Part shown: positions 36,625-61,134 of the stretch, piece after piece | Numbering within the stretch: position 1 is the first letter of the stretch | Layout of the letters: every line of letters begins with the position of its first letter | Origin: Oasisia sp. SBJ-2009 | Lineage: Eukaryota; Annelida; Polychaeta; Sabellida; Siboglinidae | Direction of reading: 5' to 3' | DNA: 64,000 bases | Assembly: GCA_964017155.1 (NCBI GenBank) | Contig: OZ024863.1 | Location: 40,693,617 to 40,757,616, forward strand | Notes under the pieces: generated by a model | Told to the model about the DNA's origin: nothing | Database searches by the model: none | Seen by the model: the letters and a program-made list of their open reading frames with translations, nothing else | Program-made: the position numbers and the translations under genes

Positions 36625-37216
36625 GTATGCCATCCTCTTTCACCAAGCATTACCTGTCATCTCTTGGCATGTTGTCAATTATACAGGTGGCAGATTTTGG
36701 GAGTCCGTGCAAAGTGAGGCTTCAACTTTCTGTACTCATGAGTTCAATTTGCCATTCGGTGCTCTCTCTGTATACTGGTCTGGTCATTGTTCTTTTTTCC
36801 ATCTAACCTTGATTATTGTAACTTCACTTTATTTATATTACATTACCCGCATTTCTTTACCTTTTTCACCAAGAAAGGTATAAAATAAATTACTACTAGC
36901 AGCATTTGTTAAATCATTTTGAGTGTTATTATTGGTGTGCTTGTTTGCTTATTAGCTATTACTTAAATTATTATTATGATGCGCTGTAATCTGGATGTGT
37001 TCTCTTCTAAGTCTGGTATATTGTAATTCTGATAGGGTTGAAGATCTGTTTGTTTTGAGGTGTTGTGAAACGTGTGTCTTGGAAACGAGCCAAGGTGACG
37101 TGGTGGACTCACTTGAGTGGCAGATAACACGGCTCAGAGGGAATAAATAGATGTTTTGTTTTGTTTCGTTTGAATACCACAGATTTACAGATAACATTCT
37201 TCTTCAAGTTGGCATT

Positions 37217-37505
37217 TTCCTTGTGAAAGTATGCCGTATTCACTGTGAAAGTATGCCATTTTCACTGTGAAAGTATGCCATTTTCACTGTGAAAGTATGC
37301 CGTTTTCACTGTGAAAGTATGCCATTTTCACTCTGAAAGTGTGCCATTTTCACTCTGAAAGTATGCCATTTTCACTCTGAAAGTGTGCCATTTTCACTCT
37401 GAAAGTATGCCATTTTCACTCTGAAAGTATGCCATTTTCACTCTGAAAGTATGCCATTTTCACTCTGAAAGTATGCCATTTTCACTCTAAAAGTATGCCA
37501 TTTTC
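37217..37505. repeat. 22-bp minisatellite
   Basis: About 13 copies of gaaagtatgccattttcact plus ct/gt. The left copies have 'ctgtga' and the right copies 'ctctga', a gradient expected from local unit duplication. Confidence 0.95.
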
Positions 37506-39531
37506 TGTCAACGAACATAAACTTTGTCAAACTGGTCACTGGTCACATCTTTTCGATGGCTGTTGTCCCAGTGCGGGTTAATTAATGCTGTACTTATATA
37601 ATACTGTCTGGAAATGCTATTTGTTGCCATCACAATTTTCCGCTCCTCAGGTTTCTGTAACTTGATAGGGTCGAGACAGGCACTGAATGCAGTGTGGCAT
37701 AAGTAATTCGCTAATTGCCCCAGTTTCCTGCCACCCTGTTACCCTGCCCCCCCCCCCCCTGGTAGATGTCTGCAGCACCACAGTGTGTTAGCATAACAAC
37801 TGGGGATAGATCACAATATTGAGTTTTGTTGCATTTTGGGGGATAGATCACAATATTTCCTTTTGCTTTTTTTTAAACTTAACACCTTTTGAATATGATT
37901 AAAATAACATATATTAATTATTTCCCTAACACAGTGTATAATTAGTCGACTGTTTACTCTTGAAAAAGTTACCTGTTAGTTATTTCCCTAACACAGTCAA
38001 CTGAAAAAGTTACCCCTGAATTCATATGAGCCAGTTTCAACCATGTATTTCTGTCACATTTCTACTTTTTTAACCCAGACACATTACATCATTAATCCAC
38101 ATGTCCCTCAGTGAGCTGACACGTGACACTACTGACCTTTCAGTGTCATTGATTTTCTCTTGTCACCACTTTTTCCAGAAAGCTTTTACATGTCCTGTGA
38201 CCATCCGGTTTTTATCTGTGATTGATGGTGAAAAAGAGTTTCTTATCTGAGCTGTCAATACAAAGTTCAGGGCTGTCACATTAGCTGTGATGTCTTCTGT
38301 CTATTCAAAGTTCAGGGATGTATTATGAGTACGTTTTCTGCCAGGACTCAACTTGTTATTGCTTGTAATGAGAAATATCCCTATATTTACTTCATTATCA
38401 TAATTGATACCATAAATATTTGCATTTAGTGAATGTTGTCTTCATTCCATGTCATTGATCTATGAATAGCTCGATGTTAATCCAGGGGATTGTTTATGTT
38501 GACAGAGCAGATTATCTTAACTTCACATTATCATATGTGTGTGGATTAACATTCATGCGTGCCATCACTGGTTTGACAAGGTTAACGTGAACGCGTAGGA
38601 TCAAGGTGTGTAATGCAATATACATATAGTACTAGATCATCATAGTACTTGAATTGTAATGCATCAGTACACTTCTATGTATGAACAGTGGTGCTTATAC
38701 ATGCTATGTACAATTTCACATTGTAGTTCTGTGATTACAGTTACTGTTTGATAATATAATATAGTACATTGTGGTTAGTTGTTATGGTTTGTATGTTACA
38801 TAATTTTGTATGGTTGAGCATATGTTACATCAGTAATTTTGGAGCATTGTAGCTGAGTTTCTTAGTTGTATTTGCAGTCCACTGTGGTTGCTTTGTGCTT
38901 GATGATGGCATCTGTGTCTATAGGACATATCTGGATGTTTTCATCTTCTGCCAATGTTATAGAACAATTGCAGATCTAGAGTTGTTTGACGTGTCATAAT
39001 GTTTCAGGTGATCTGATCGAGAAGCCTGCCTTATCTTTGTATGTTATTCTTAAGAGTAAACATTCTGCTAACTAGGGGATTTCTTGTATATTTCAATAGA
39101 GGAGAATTAAAACTTGGTGGAAATGATCACAACCCTGGGCTCATATCACTGGAATCACCGCTTATTTGAGACAAACATGTTTTTGTTGGCTGTGGTTCGA
39201 CGAATTCACACCTGGGGATGTTAAATGTGTTCACGCGGTCAGTGTGTTCACGCACCAGGACATTGTGAGAACCATTCCTGCTAAGTGGTAACTGTCATGT
39301 TATACGTGTGTTGTGCGGATGCGTGTGTTTGAAAACGGGAGTCCAGCTTCCTGTGGAGGCTGGAGTTCACAGGTCAATCAGTCCTCTGTCATTCACAAGT
39401 AATTATTGTGACCAAAACTGTGAACGTCCTGCCACTAATATCTCCATGTTCTGTTGGTCACAGAGCCATGGATTTATCCCGGGAACGAAGGAGGTGAGAC
39501 ATAACTAGTTGCTACACAGCGCGGAGCAAAC

Positions 39532-51623
<12,092 letters not shown>

Positions 51624-51919
51624 CGGCCACTAGACCGTCTCTGCCTGTGTGACGTTGGGCCACTCTAGTCTGACAGTTGTAGCAGTGGCGACCAACATTA
51701 GCTCAAACGTATTCTGTTGTTATTGTGACATTTGGCCCAATGATTGCATGAAATCACTTATGACAGCGGGCCAGTTGTAAAAAAATTCTGTCATTATGAC
51801 ATTGGGCCACATCAGTTGTACAGTTGTGACAAGAGGCCACATCGTGCCACACCAGCAGAACGGTTGTGTTAAGGATATTGTAACAAGTGGCCACGTCACT
51901 CAGTCATGTTCTGCTGGTG

Positions 51920-52775
51920 TTGTGACAATGGGCCATACCGGTGAAACAGTCGTGTTACGACAGTTATGACAATGGGCCACACCGGTGAAACAGTCGTGTT
52001 ACGACAGTTATGACAATGGGCCACACCGGTGAAACAGTCGTGTTACGACAGTTATGACAATGGGCCACACCGGTGAAACAGTCGTGTTACGACAGTTATG
52101 ACAATGGGCCACACCGGTGAAACAGTCGTGTTACGACAGTTATGACAATGGGCCACACCGGTGAAACAGTCGTGTTACGACAGTTATGACAATGGGCCAC
52201 ACCGGTGAAACAGTCGTGTTACGACAGTTATGACAATGGGCCACACCGGTGGAACAGTCGTGTTACGACAGTTATGACAATGGGCCACACCGGTGAAACA
52301 GTCGTGTTACGACAGTTATGACAATGGGCCACACCGGTGGAACAGTCGTGTTACGACAGTTATGACAATGGGCCACACCGGTGAAACAGTCGTGTTACGA
52401 CAGTTATGACAATGGGCCACACCGGTGAAACAGTCGGGTTACGACAGTTATGACAATGGGCCACACCGGTGAAACAGTCGTGTTACGACAGTTATGACAA
52501 TGGGCCACACCGGTGAAACAGTCGTGTTACGACAGTTATGACAATGGGCCACACCGGTGAAACAGTCGTGTTACGACAGTTATGACAATGGGCCACACCG
52601 GTGAAACAGTCGTGTTACGACAGTTATGACAATGGGCCACACCGGTGAAACAGTCGTGTTACGACAGTTATGACAATGGGCCACACCGGTGAAACAGTCA
52701 TGTTACGACAGTTATGACAATGGGCCACACCGGTGAAACAGTCATGTTACGACAGTTATGACAATGGGCCACTCT
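51920..52775. repeat. 44-bp minisatellite after the SGK3 stop
   Basis: About 19 nearly identical copies of gacaatgggccacaccggtg plus aaacagtcgtgttacgacag and ttat. Degenerate relatives (gacattgggccac, gacaagaggccac) fill 51650-51920, showing an older edge. It probably lies in the SGK3 3' UTR. Confidence 0.96.
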
Positions 52776-52975
52776 AGCAAACAGTTGTGCCCTGAGATAT
52801 AGCAATGGATCATTGCAGTCGGACAGTTGGGCCACGACAATGGTCCACAGCTCAAACACGTTCAATATTGATATGTCATTAGTCCACTCAGGGTAGATTA
52901 TGCTGCAGTTATAATACTTAGTATTAAGAACCAGTTAGACCATATGTGATCTACCACAGTGAGTTGGGTAAGAAG

Positions 52976-52977
<2 letters not shown>

Positions 52978-53038
<61 letters not shown>
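52978..53038. repeat. (CA)n microsatellite
   Basis: About 30 pure CA units. Confidence 0.98.
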
Positions 53039-53039
<1 letters not shown>

Positions 53040-54979
53040 TCTGCACACAAGCTAAACATAGTTGTCTTGCCCAGTCAGTATTGTCGTTTTGGCAGAAAAT
53101 GCCTACCTTATAATTAAATTTTCAGTGGCCATCTTATTTTCCTTGATAAATTATAAAAAGAAACTTAAAATACTAAATGTATGGTTACTGTCAGCATTTC
53201 TTTTCATTTACTAATCTTTAAAACTATCTTACAATGAAGTTTTTAAAAGTTTGCCTCATTTTTAGCAATAAATCAAAATATACTGAAGATATTTAATTTT
53301 AAGGCTTATGATAAATGGAATAAAAAACAAACCTATTTCACAAGTCTCCAATGAATGCCAACTTAGCTATGGTAGATCACAGATTCTTGTGTATGTGACG
53401 CCAATTACTCACTCTTGTATAACTGTCATCTAGTCCTAGCAAATGAGATACAGTGAGGTATACAGTTTCATTCAACACACAGATCATACAATACAATTAT
53501 AAAGTACACTATCATGCAGCATATATTGAGGTGCTACTTATAGGAACATTTTTTTTGTAAATTATTAATTTATGTGAATTTAGGAAATGGCTATATTCAG
53601 TAGGCAATAAATATATTTTGTTGTTGGTGGGGTAATTATCCACTGTGATTATTAAAGTGGTTGGGATTGTCTTCTCATTGTAGAACAAGGCATTGTTTAT
53701 ATATAATATTGTTTAACTTGAATAAGGTATAATTGATGGTGTTTTGACTGGAAGTTATTCTATAAGTACATTTCTGTCGTTGCCCGGTGTTCACAAGTAG
53801 AGATAATGACAAGAACTTAAGACTAAACTAGTTGGTTTTGGAGAGTTGCTATCGTTTAGCTGAACATTATTTGTCCTATTATATTGGATTTAATAATGTC
53901 AACTTACAACTGAAAACATATTCTTCAGCGTAAGCAGTATTTGTCATTTTGAATATATACAATGTGTTCTGTAAGACAATGATTGTGTTATATTGTGACG
54001 ATGATTAGCTCATGAAACAGGGTTCTCTGGTAAGGTTGCTCCTGTGTTCGGGATATTGTGCACAAACTTAATAATATTCACTATTTATGATTCATAATGT
54101 ATCAGTGAAGTGAATATATAGAGTGAATTATGCATAAGAACTAGGCGTTTTTGTTATCAAGCGGTTTACTCACCTGAACTCTTGCCTGAAAGGTGTGTTA
54201 AGTCATGAAAGGTGTGTTAAGTCAGCTGTCTAGTCACTGTGACAAAAGACGTGTCACACGCAGTGATGCACAAAGAAATACGCACCTGTTTAATTTTTCT
54301 CAGGTGCTGTGTGTAGTCATATACTGATGTTTGTATTTTTCTCAACACAAATAGAATGCGGTGTTTCTGTACATATACTGTTTCTGTCTTATGGTGAGTC
54401 ACAGATGGTTGATAAAATGTTTGCATATAAAAGAAATATCTGCCACAATTGTCTGTAGTCTGTTAATCTAGAAAATGATGTGTTGGTAGATGCTAATGGA
54501 ACGGCAAAGATGAGATTTACATGTCCGGGGACCATAAGTGTGTTTAATAGGCAGGCCAAACACGATGAACGGTAATTAGAAAGAATTAATAACATGAAGC
54601 GCTAAAGATAAATATTCATTGACATGTACGTGGTTGCCAGTATGATCAAATAATTAAAATAAATTTATAGTGTTAATGTTGTATAAAAGTCTACTACACT
54701 TCCTTAAACAGTAGAAAACCCAGTAGTGCGGTTCTTTTCAACTGTTCAGTAGAGAATCTAGCCTCGGTTACCCAAGCTCCGTGAGGTGGCAGCACTTTTA
54801 AGCCCCTCAACTCTGCCTGGGAAACTAATGCTCTCATTTGTAACCGCCAGCCGGCCTTACCCCAGAGTAGGGTAGAGACGCTGATTGGCTCTCAGGCCAA
54901 CTACGAAATCAAATTTAAATAACGATATACTTTTACAAGATAATGATATCCTGTGAAAAGTATTCAACATTGAACTTAA

Positions 54980-55250
54980 GTAAAAATGTACAGTTGTTTA
55001 TAAAATCAGAATTACGGCAAGATTATCCAGTATCCGTGAGGTGGCAGCATTGTTTAGCTCTCGCTGATAGCATATAAATTAAAAAAGGATTTTTTTTTAA
55101 TCAAATAATGCTGTATTATAAAAACTATTCAAAATGAAACTTATATTAACACAAAATAAATAGAAATACAAATTTGCAGTTGTTTATAAAAAATATATAT
55201 TACGGCAGGATTAACCAGTATCCGCGAGGTGGCAGCATTGTTTCACGCGG
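54980..55250 (+). repeat. degenerate tandem duplication with gtgaggtggcagca motif
   Basis: Two segments about 180 bases apart share gcagttgtttataaaa, attacggca.gatta.ccag and tccg.gaggtggcagcattg. A third copy of the motif lies at 54779-54800. Confidence 0.75.
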
Positions 55251-55339
55251 ATATTATTGTTTTCACGCGAATATTCAACAGCCGGCAAAAACACCAGACT
55301 GTTTTCTCGGCGTAATTACGCAGCCGACCGACAGTCGGT

Positions 55340-55933
55340 TAAGCGAGACCATAGAGAATCGTTCCGCACTACAGTCGGCGTGAGGCAGGGCTTCTTCCTG
55401 TCTCTGACACTATTCACCATCTTTCTAGAGAGGATAATGACAGAAACACTTGAAAATCAGTCAGCATAGTGCGGAAAAGACTAAGCTGATAACTATCAGT
55501 CCCACAGACGTTGAGACCCAGATCACTGTCAACAACGAGAGACTGGAGCGTGTGACACAGTTCAAATATCTGGAGCAATAATTTCAGACGTAAGTTCCAA
55601 ACCGGAAGTACTTGCTGGGACTGCAAAGCAACAGCTGTCTTGCCAAGATTGAAGCCCATTTGGAGACGGGAACATCAAAGCCTGTCCGGGTCATCTCGTC
55701 TACCTCACGCACGCGAGACATGGACGGTAACAACGGAATTTTGGAGAATACGAGCTATGGCAATGAGGTGCTTAAGAAAGGGATTGGGCATCAGCTACAC
55801 TGACCGCGCCAGTCGCACAAACAGGACCTTACAAGGAACCGTTGAGAACAGCGAGAAAAGGAACCTCCGTCGGTACGACCATGTGACACTTCTCCGGGGC
55901 AGAGTGGACGGGAAAGGAAGGCATGAAGGACAT
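55340..55933 (+). mobile_element. decayed LINE reverse-transcriptase fragment
   Basis: Reads include TVGVRQGFFLSLTLFTIFLE (RT motif before the catalytic site), then AEKTKLITIS, RLERVTQFKYL and, in another frame, AMRCLRKGLGISYTD. The FADD-containing segment is deleted and the frame is broken several times. It is a different family from 2923-5617. Confidence 0.85.
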
Positions 55934-56558
55934 TATCAGAAAACACCGAAGACGGAGAGGGATGGACCGGGGTGGACTTTATCAGAAAACACCGAAGACG
56001 GAGAGGGATGGACCGGGGTGGACTTTGTCAGAAAACACCGGAGACGGAGAGGGATGGACCGGGGTGGACTTTATCAGGAAACACCGGAGACGGAGAGGGA
56101 TGGACCGGGGTGGACTTTGTCAGAAAACACCGGAGACGGAGAGGGATGGACCGGGGTGGACTTTATCAGAAAACACCGAAGACGGAGAGGGATGGACCGG
56201 GGTGGACTTTGTCAGAAAACACCGGAGACGGAGAGGGATGGACCGGGGTGGACTTTATCAGAAAACACCGAAGACGGAGAGGGATGGACCGGGGTGGACT
56301 TTGTCAGAAAACACCGGAGACGGAGAGGGATGGACCGGGGTGGACTTTATCAGAAAACACCGAAGACGGAGAGGGATGGACCGGGGTGGACTTTGTCAGA
56401 AAACACCGGAGACGGAGAGGGATGGACCGGGGTGGACTTTATCAGAAAACACCGAAGACGGAGAGGGATGGACCGGGGTGGACTTTGTCAGAAAACACCG
56501 GAGACGGAGAGGGATGGACCGGGGTGGACTTTGTCAAAAAAAAACACCGGAGACGGAG
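55934..56558 (+). repeat. 46-bp minisatellite grown from a LINE C-terminal coding segment
   Basis: About 13.5 copies of acaccggagacggagaggga with tggaccggggtggactttat and cagaaa. Two unit types alternate (cgaag with gtcag, cggag with atcag), giving a 92-bp period. Because 46 is not a multiple of 3, all three frames read through and produce repeated RKHRRRRGMDRGG, KTPETERDGPGW and NTGDGEGWTGVDF. WTGVDF echoes the WTGLDF-type end of this LINE family's reverse transcriptase. Confidence 0.93.
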
Positions 56559-56655
56559 AGGACTAACCGAAAAAGTTTCGGTTTTGGGAGTGAGATGATG
56601 GTGATGTTAACTTGTTAAAAGAAGATGTCGCACAGATATGCAATTTCAAATGAAC

Positions 56656-56661
56656 TTTATT
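56656..56661 (-). terminator. candidate polyadenylation signal of the minus-strand gene
   Basis: The plus strand reads tttatt, so the transcript reads aataaa, about 280 bases after the stop codon at 56942. Position and sequence fit; nothing else confirms it. Confidence 0.4.
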
Positions 56662-56941
56662 TGATATCCGTGTACTGACGTCGACTACTATTTGTCGAAA
56701 CATGAAGAATCACGCGCGCCAAGATGTGTTATTTTACACAGTGCGCTTCAATTCAGTTGGCATTGTCTCGTTTTATAGCCCGTGGGGCGTGTTGCCAGGT
56801 TATGAGTGCCCAGGCGAACAGCGTGGACCGTCGTTCACCCGACACAAGTTGGCTTCCGTGGCACTGCCAGTGACACAACGCTGGTACCATTGCGTCGTCG
56901 ACGTCGTGGCTTGCTTAGACGGTGCGACGACGTCGTTACGT

Positions 56942-57556
56942 TCACCAGTGTCGGGCTCCTCTCAACCGGTGCTCGGTGGAGTCTTGCGCCCCGGCGAGGG
57001 AGTAGAGCGACCGACGGATGGGGCTGTTCACGACCCGGGCGCGCTCCGCCGAAGTCACCCGACGACTGCCCATGTGGAGACGGGGACACTCCGGCACGAC
57101 GGCCACCCGGCGTGGTCCGGTAGTGTCCCCACGGCATCGATCGGGGGACGTGTATGGGCGGCACTTACTGTTCACGACGTGACGGCGATAGTCGTGCGCG
57201 TTCTCAATCGGCACGGCGTCGGGCGCCTTGGCGAGGCGATCGGGCGAGTGGACGCCGCGCCGCTCGGGGTAGACGGCGGCGGTGGCAACGCGTCTGTCTG
57301 CCGACTTCGTCATGCCGCACACGACTCCGACCCGACGGTCGGGGGAGAAGGAGGACCGCAGACGCTCGCAGGCGCTCCCGCTGTCGCTGTCCGGTCGGTC
57401 GGGGGAGCGTGACGGCGTCGGGCCCCGCATGTACTGCACGGCGGCCCGACCGAGATGCTCCGTGGAGTCGCCGCCGCGGTGCTGGCGACACGGAGAGAGG
57501 CTCTCGGCACGGCGCATGGTCGTCACCGTGCGGTCCGGAGACGCGCTCGGCGTTAC
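56942..57556 (-). CDS. unknown gene, last exon with S/T-P-x-R array
   Basis: It encodes 204 residues and a TGA stop, starting VTPSASPDRTVTTMRRAESL after acceptor cccag. SPDR occurs five times; SPCR, SPIR and TPSR also occur, all fitting the full CDK consensus. The rest is Arg- and Ser-rich and presumably disordered. A minus-strand AATAAA lies about 280 bases downstream. Plus-strand open frames over this exon are shadows caused by high G+C. Confidence 0.82.
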   Translation of the reverse strand, partial: VTPSASPDRTVTTMRRAESLSPCRQHRGGDSTEHLGRAAVQYMRGPTPSRSPDRPDSDSGSACERLRSSFSPDRRVGVVCGMTKSADRRVATAAVYPERRGVHSPDRLAKAPDAVPIENAHDYRRHVVNSKCRPYTSPDRCRGDTTGPRRVAVVPECPRLHMGSRRVTSAERARVVNSPIRRSLYSLAGAQDSTEHRLRGARHW

Positions 57557-60500
57557 CTGGGGACATACCACCAAATGGTAGTCCTGCTTAAAAGAACTGC
57601 ATTGTGCACTTTTTGCAAATTTCTGGAAGCACTAAATATAGGACTGGCTGAATGGAAATGATATTTCTGCATAGCGTGATATCACAGCTGCGAAATAATG
57701 AAATTTGTCAGACAGTGAAAAGGTCCGTATGCATACAGGTGTAATTTGGCCTAGAGGTGTCAACATTGGCAATCGGCCGCTGATTGAAGCAAAAATTAAG
57801 GGGTGTCAGGTTGGAGAGTGGATTGTAGGAGAAAGAGATACGTCATTTTCACGAATTTTATACATGACATGTGTCGATGGACACTAATTAATGTCTGAAA
57901 TGTCCAATACCATGGAAGCATAATCCTAGTGGGAAATCAAAGAAACGTTACAATGGCCGCCTATGGAAAATCAGTTGGTGATATGTACCCACCTGGACAC
58001 GGATGTTCGGCGTGTCGTTGCGAATGGAGGCGCTGTCGCCGTCTGCGCTCGGCGTGTCGTCTGCACTCACGTCGACGCCGGCGTCCCCAGTGCCGGACAG
58101 GTCGCGGTGCCGAATGCTGCCCGTGTCCGACCCCGCCGAGTCGTGGCGCTTCCGGCCGCCGCCCGACGCCGGGTCGACGTGGCCCGCGGAGCTGCACACG
58201 CTCAGCGGGTCTACGGACGTGTCCACCCCCTCGTAGTCCTTGTCGGTCAGTCTGCACGGACGGAAGCGTAGGTTTAAAGCGAGGATGCCATGTCCTAGGT
58301 TTTATTTTTCATGTTATGTTCTTATGACTGCAATGTGCATGTCGAAGATTTACTGCCTGCCAATTTGTGCTTAGTTACTTTAAAGCTCGGAATAATGTCC
58401 GCAATTTGAAAGATTCCCCCTGCAACACGTTCAAATAGTAAATAAAACATCTAGTTAAACAAATAATTAATTTAACCGCTATACCCTTTGACGTTTAGCT
58501 TTCCCACGTTCTAGACAGCAGACTTCCCATTACAAATTACTGCTCAGCCAATTCCAGGCAGAGGAACTGGCACCCTTCGTTCGACGATAACTCGTCAGAC
58601 GCCTGTTTCTGGCAGTCTGGGACATCGCTGTAGTCGTGTTCTCGTATTATAGTGAGACCTGAGACGTAGAGTGCGAGTTCGTTTTGACATTCTTGCCTAA
58701 AAATTATGTTTTTCTTAGTCAAACAATAGTACTTATAAATTATTACTTCACACAGTATAAATACTATAATTATAGATGCCTGTATTGTGTTGTACAATAT
58801 AAATCGGAATCACCACGCTAACACACCCCCTGTAGCAAAATCCAGCTGTATTGGGTTGATACATTACTGCGCCGTTTCGATGTCATATGTCAGATAGAGA
58901 ATTATGAATAGAACGTTGTGACAATCCGGATACCATCCATGTAGTGTATCTCATGCATGCAGCCACACCCTCCCCACTCTTCCACATAGCCAAACATTTA
59001 TTTATTCTCATTCGCTTACCTGTCCTTTATTTTCAAAGCTTTGGTGGTTGTCTCCGCAATAGTCCGCTGTGCGGCCTGCCACTGGATCTGTGAACAGATT
59101 TTATCAAAGTAGTATTGTATTAACTTTTTATTATTATTATTATTTATATATATATATATTTATTATTATTATGTTATGAGTATGTATTTTTATTATCATT
59201 ATTTTAGGAATAATCATTGCAAAGCGCCCCAGAACAATTATTTGGATGGGGTGCTATATAAGAAATAAACTATTATTATTAATATCCTCCGTAGAGTGTG
59301 CATATAACACAATAACATTATAGTGTAATACAATAAATAAAATAATCCAATGCGATACCGTTTGAAACGACATGATATAATACAATGTGTATTAAAATGC
59401 AATGCAATGCAATATTATAATATGGAGGGAATGATGATGTCAATGCCAAAGTTAATCTGACACGTTCGAAACACATTCTGCGGCTACCGAGGTTGTTATA
59501 AGCTGTTTATTTCTTTTCAAAATATAAATCGTGGCTTCTGGTTTTTTGTGAAAAGATTCAAGAATGCAAAAACACATTTCTGTCGTATGTTGGAAAATAT
59601 GAAAACATAACCTAATGTGTCATTGCATATTATAGTATTGAATATAGCGGAACATAAAAACAAAATTCTTACTATTATTGTAGTATAGGTCTGTCGGATT
59701 TTCCGAAATTTACGGAACATGGATGCATCCATGTTTCATGATAATTGACATGTTTTGGTGTAATTGTAGACGGAATACCAAACAGATGCCAAGCAGAGTT
59801 TAAAAGTAAACATATTTTCGTTTTGTTTATACCAGGTGCGCTAATTCTGGAGAAGTAGTGAATTCAATATTTTGTAGTTACTTGTAATCATGTAGTTGCC
59901 TCCCTTAACTGAGCGAGTGTCTTTAATTAGAACTTAGTTTAACTTACCCAATTCAGTTGGGCGTCGCGGTTGTTTTGAAACAACTGAAAACAAGATGCAA
60001 TAAGGAATTACCATTCGATGCATATACGCATACAAAACACCAACGCACTCACATCACTATGCATACGCACGCACGCGCACAGGCACACGCGCACGTGCGC
60101 GCGTGCACACACACGCACACACGCACACACCAAATACTGTTTACGCTACTCCAATCCAATTCCAATTTCAACTGGTCCCTTTCTGACTCACAATGTTGAC
60201 CGCGGACTCACCTGATTTTCAGAAATGCTGAGCGCACATTTGAGATCTTTCTTCTGTTGAACTGCTTCCGCGTACATCTCGGCCAATGCAGCCAGTCGGT
60301 CTGACGACACGCAAACAATTGCAATTCACACACACGGTGCAATCAGTATGCGCGAACCGGAAGCCGCACATCCGCCATTAACAACACGCTCAGTTCCATA
60401 GCATAACATTATCACAGCTGGGCAGGTACTTCTTGACATTGTAAAACACCGCTAACATTAGACGCAATCATCTAGAAAGTATTTGTTCTTATGAAGACGG

Positions 60501-61079
60501 CGATGCTAACTATGTATAGTGACATATAATGTAATGGAAATAATAATTATGAAAACAATATTTGCCTATTCATGTTTAAAAACCAGAATACTCTCTTCAG
60601 TTACATTTGAAATCCTGCAAACCATTACACTTCCCAGGAATGAAAGCATACACACTATGAATGTGCCCAATTGGTCGCTCTGTTGTTATTGGCAGATGTT
60701 TGCGATTTAAAAGGATTATGAAAGAAACGTATAACATGCATACGTCCGACCGGGGAATGTGGTTAACTGTACCCTTGTCACGAGGTCACAACCGCGTATA
60801 GCATTGTGCCAGTTATCGCTGCCATAAACGGAACAAGGCTTAGTTCCAGGCCCGGTGATAAGTATATTCACACACAGAATCGACGTAATTGTCATTGTTG
60901 TTTAGTTAAATTCATCACTGTAGTTTACTTAAGCTCAGACCGGGATCTTTATAGCTGTACGTATTAATACGTATTAATCATTTACAAACACAGAAGGATG
61001 AACGTGAGTCTTGACTTACCTAGAAGTTGTTGTTTGGTGTCTGGAAAATAGCAATATATAAATCAGATTTACGCACGCA

Positions 61080-61134
<55 letters not shown>

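Larger units (their letters stand above)
28620..39531. other. long stretch before SGK3 coding exon 1
   Basis: No coding exon could be supported. It holds three hAT-type MITEs, a LINE tail near 30760, a (GTGC)n run and a 22-bp array. It may be the first intron of SGK3. Confidence 0.5.
51624..55330. other. SGK3 3' UTR/flank and intergenic DNA
   Basis: It contains the 44-bp array, a (CA)30 run at 52978-53038 and a short repeated motif near 54775-55245. I see no supported gene. Confidence 0.5.

Noticed and set aside
39469..39494. Upstream ATG in ccatgg context followed by a gtgaga donor before SGK3
   Set aside because: The gap to the next supported exon is under 40 bases, too short for an intron, and the frame does not join; more likely 5' UTR.
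51920..52775. CRISPR-like array
   Set aside because: Units are contiguous without unique spacers, and the DNA is eukaryotic; it is a minisatellite.
56702..57591. Plus-strand frames of 100-236 codons
   Set aside because: They are shadows of the G+C-rich minus-strand last exon, which has matching splice phase and motif content.
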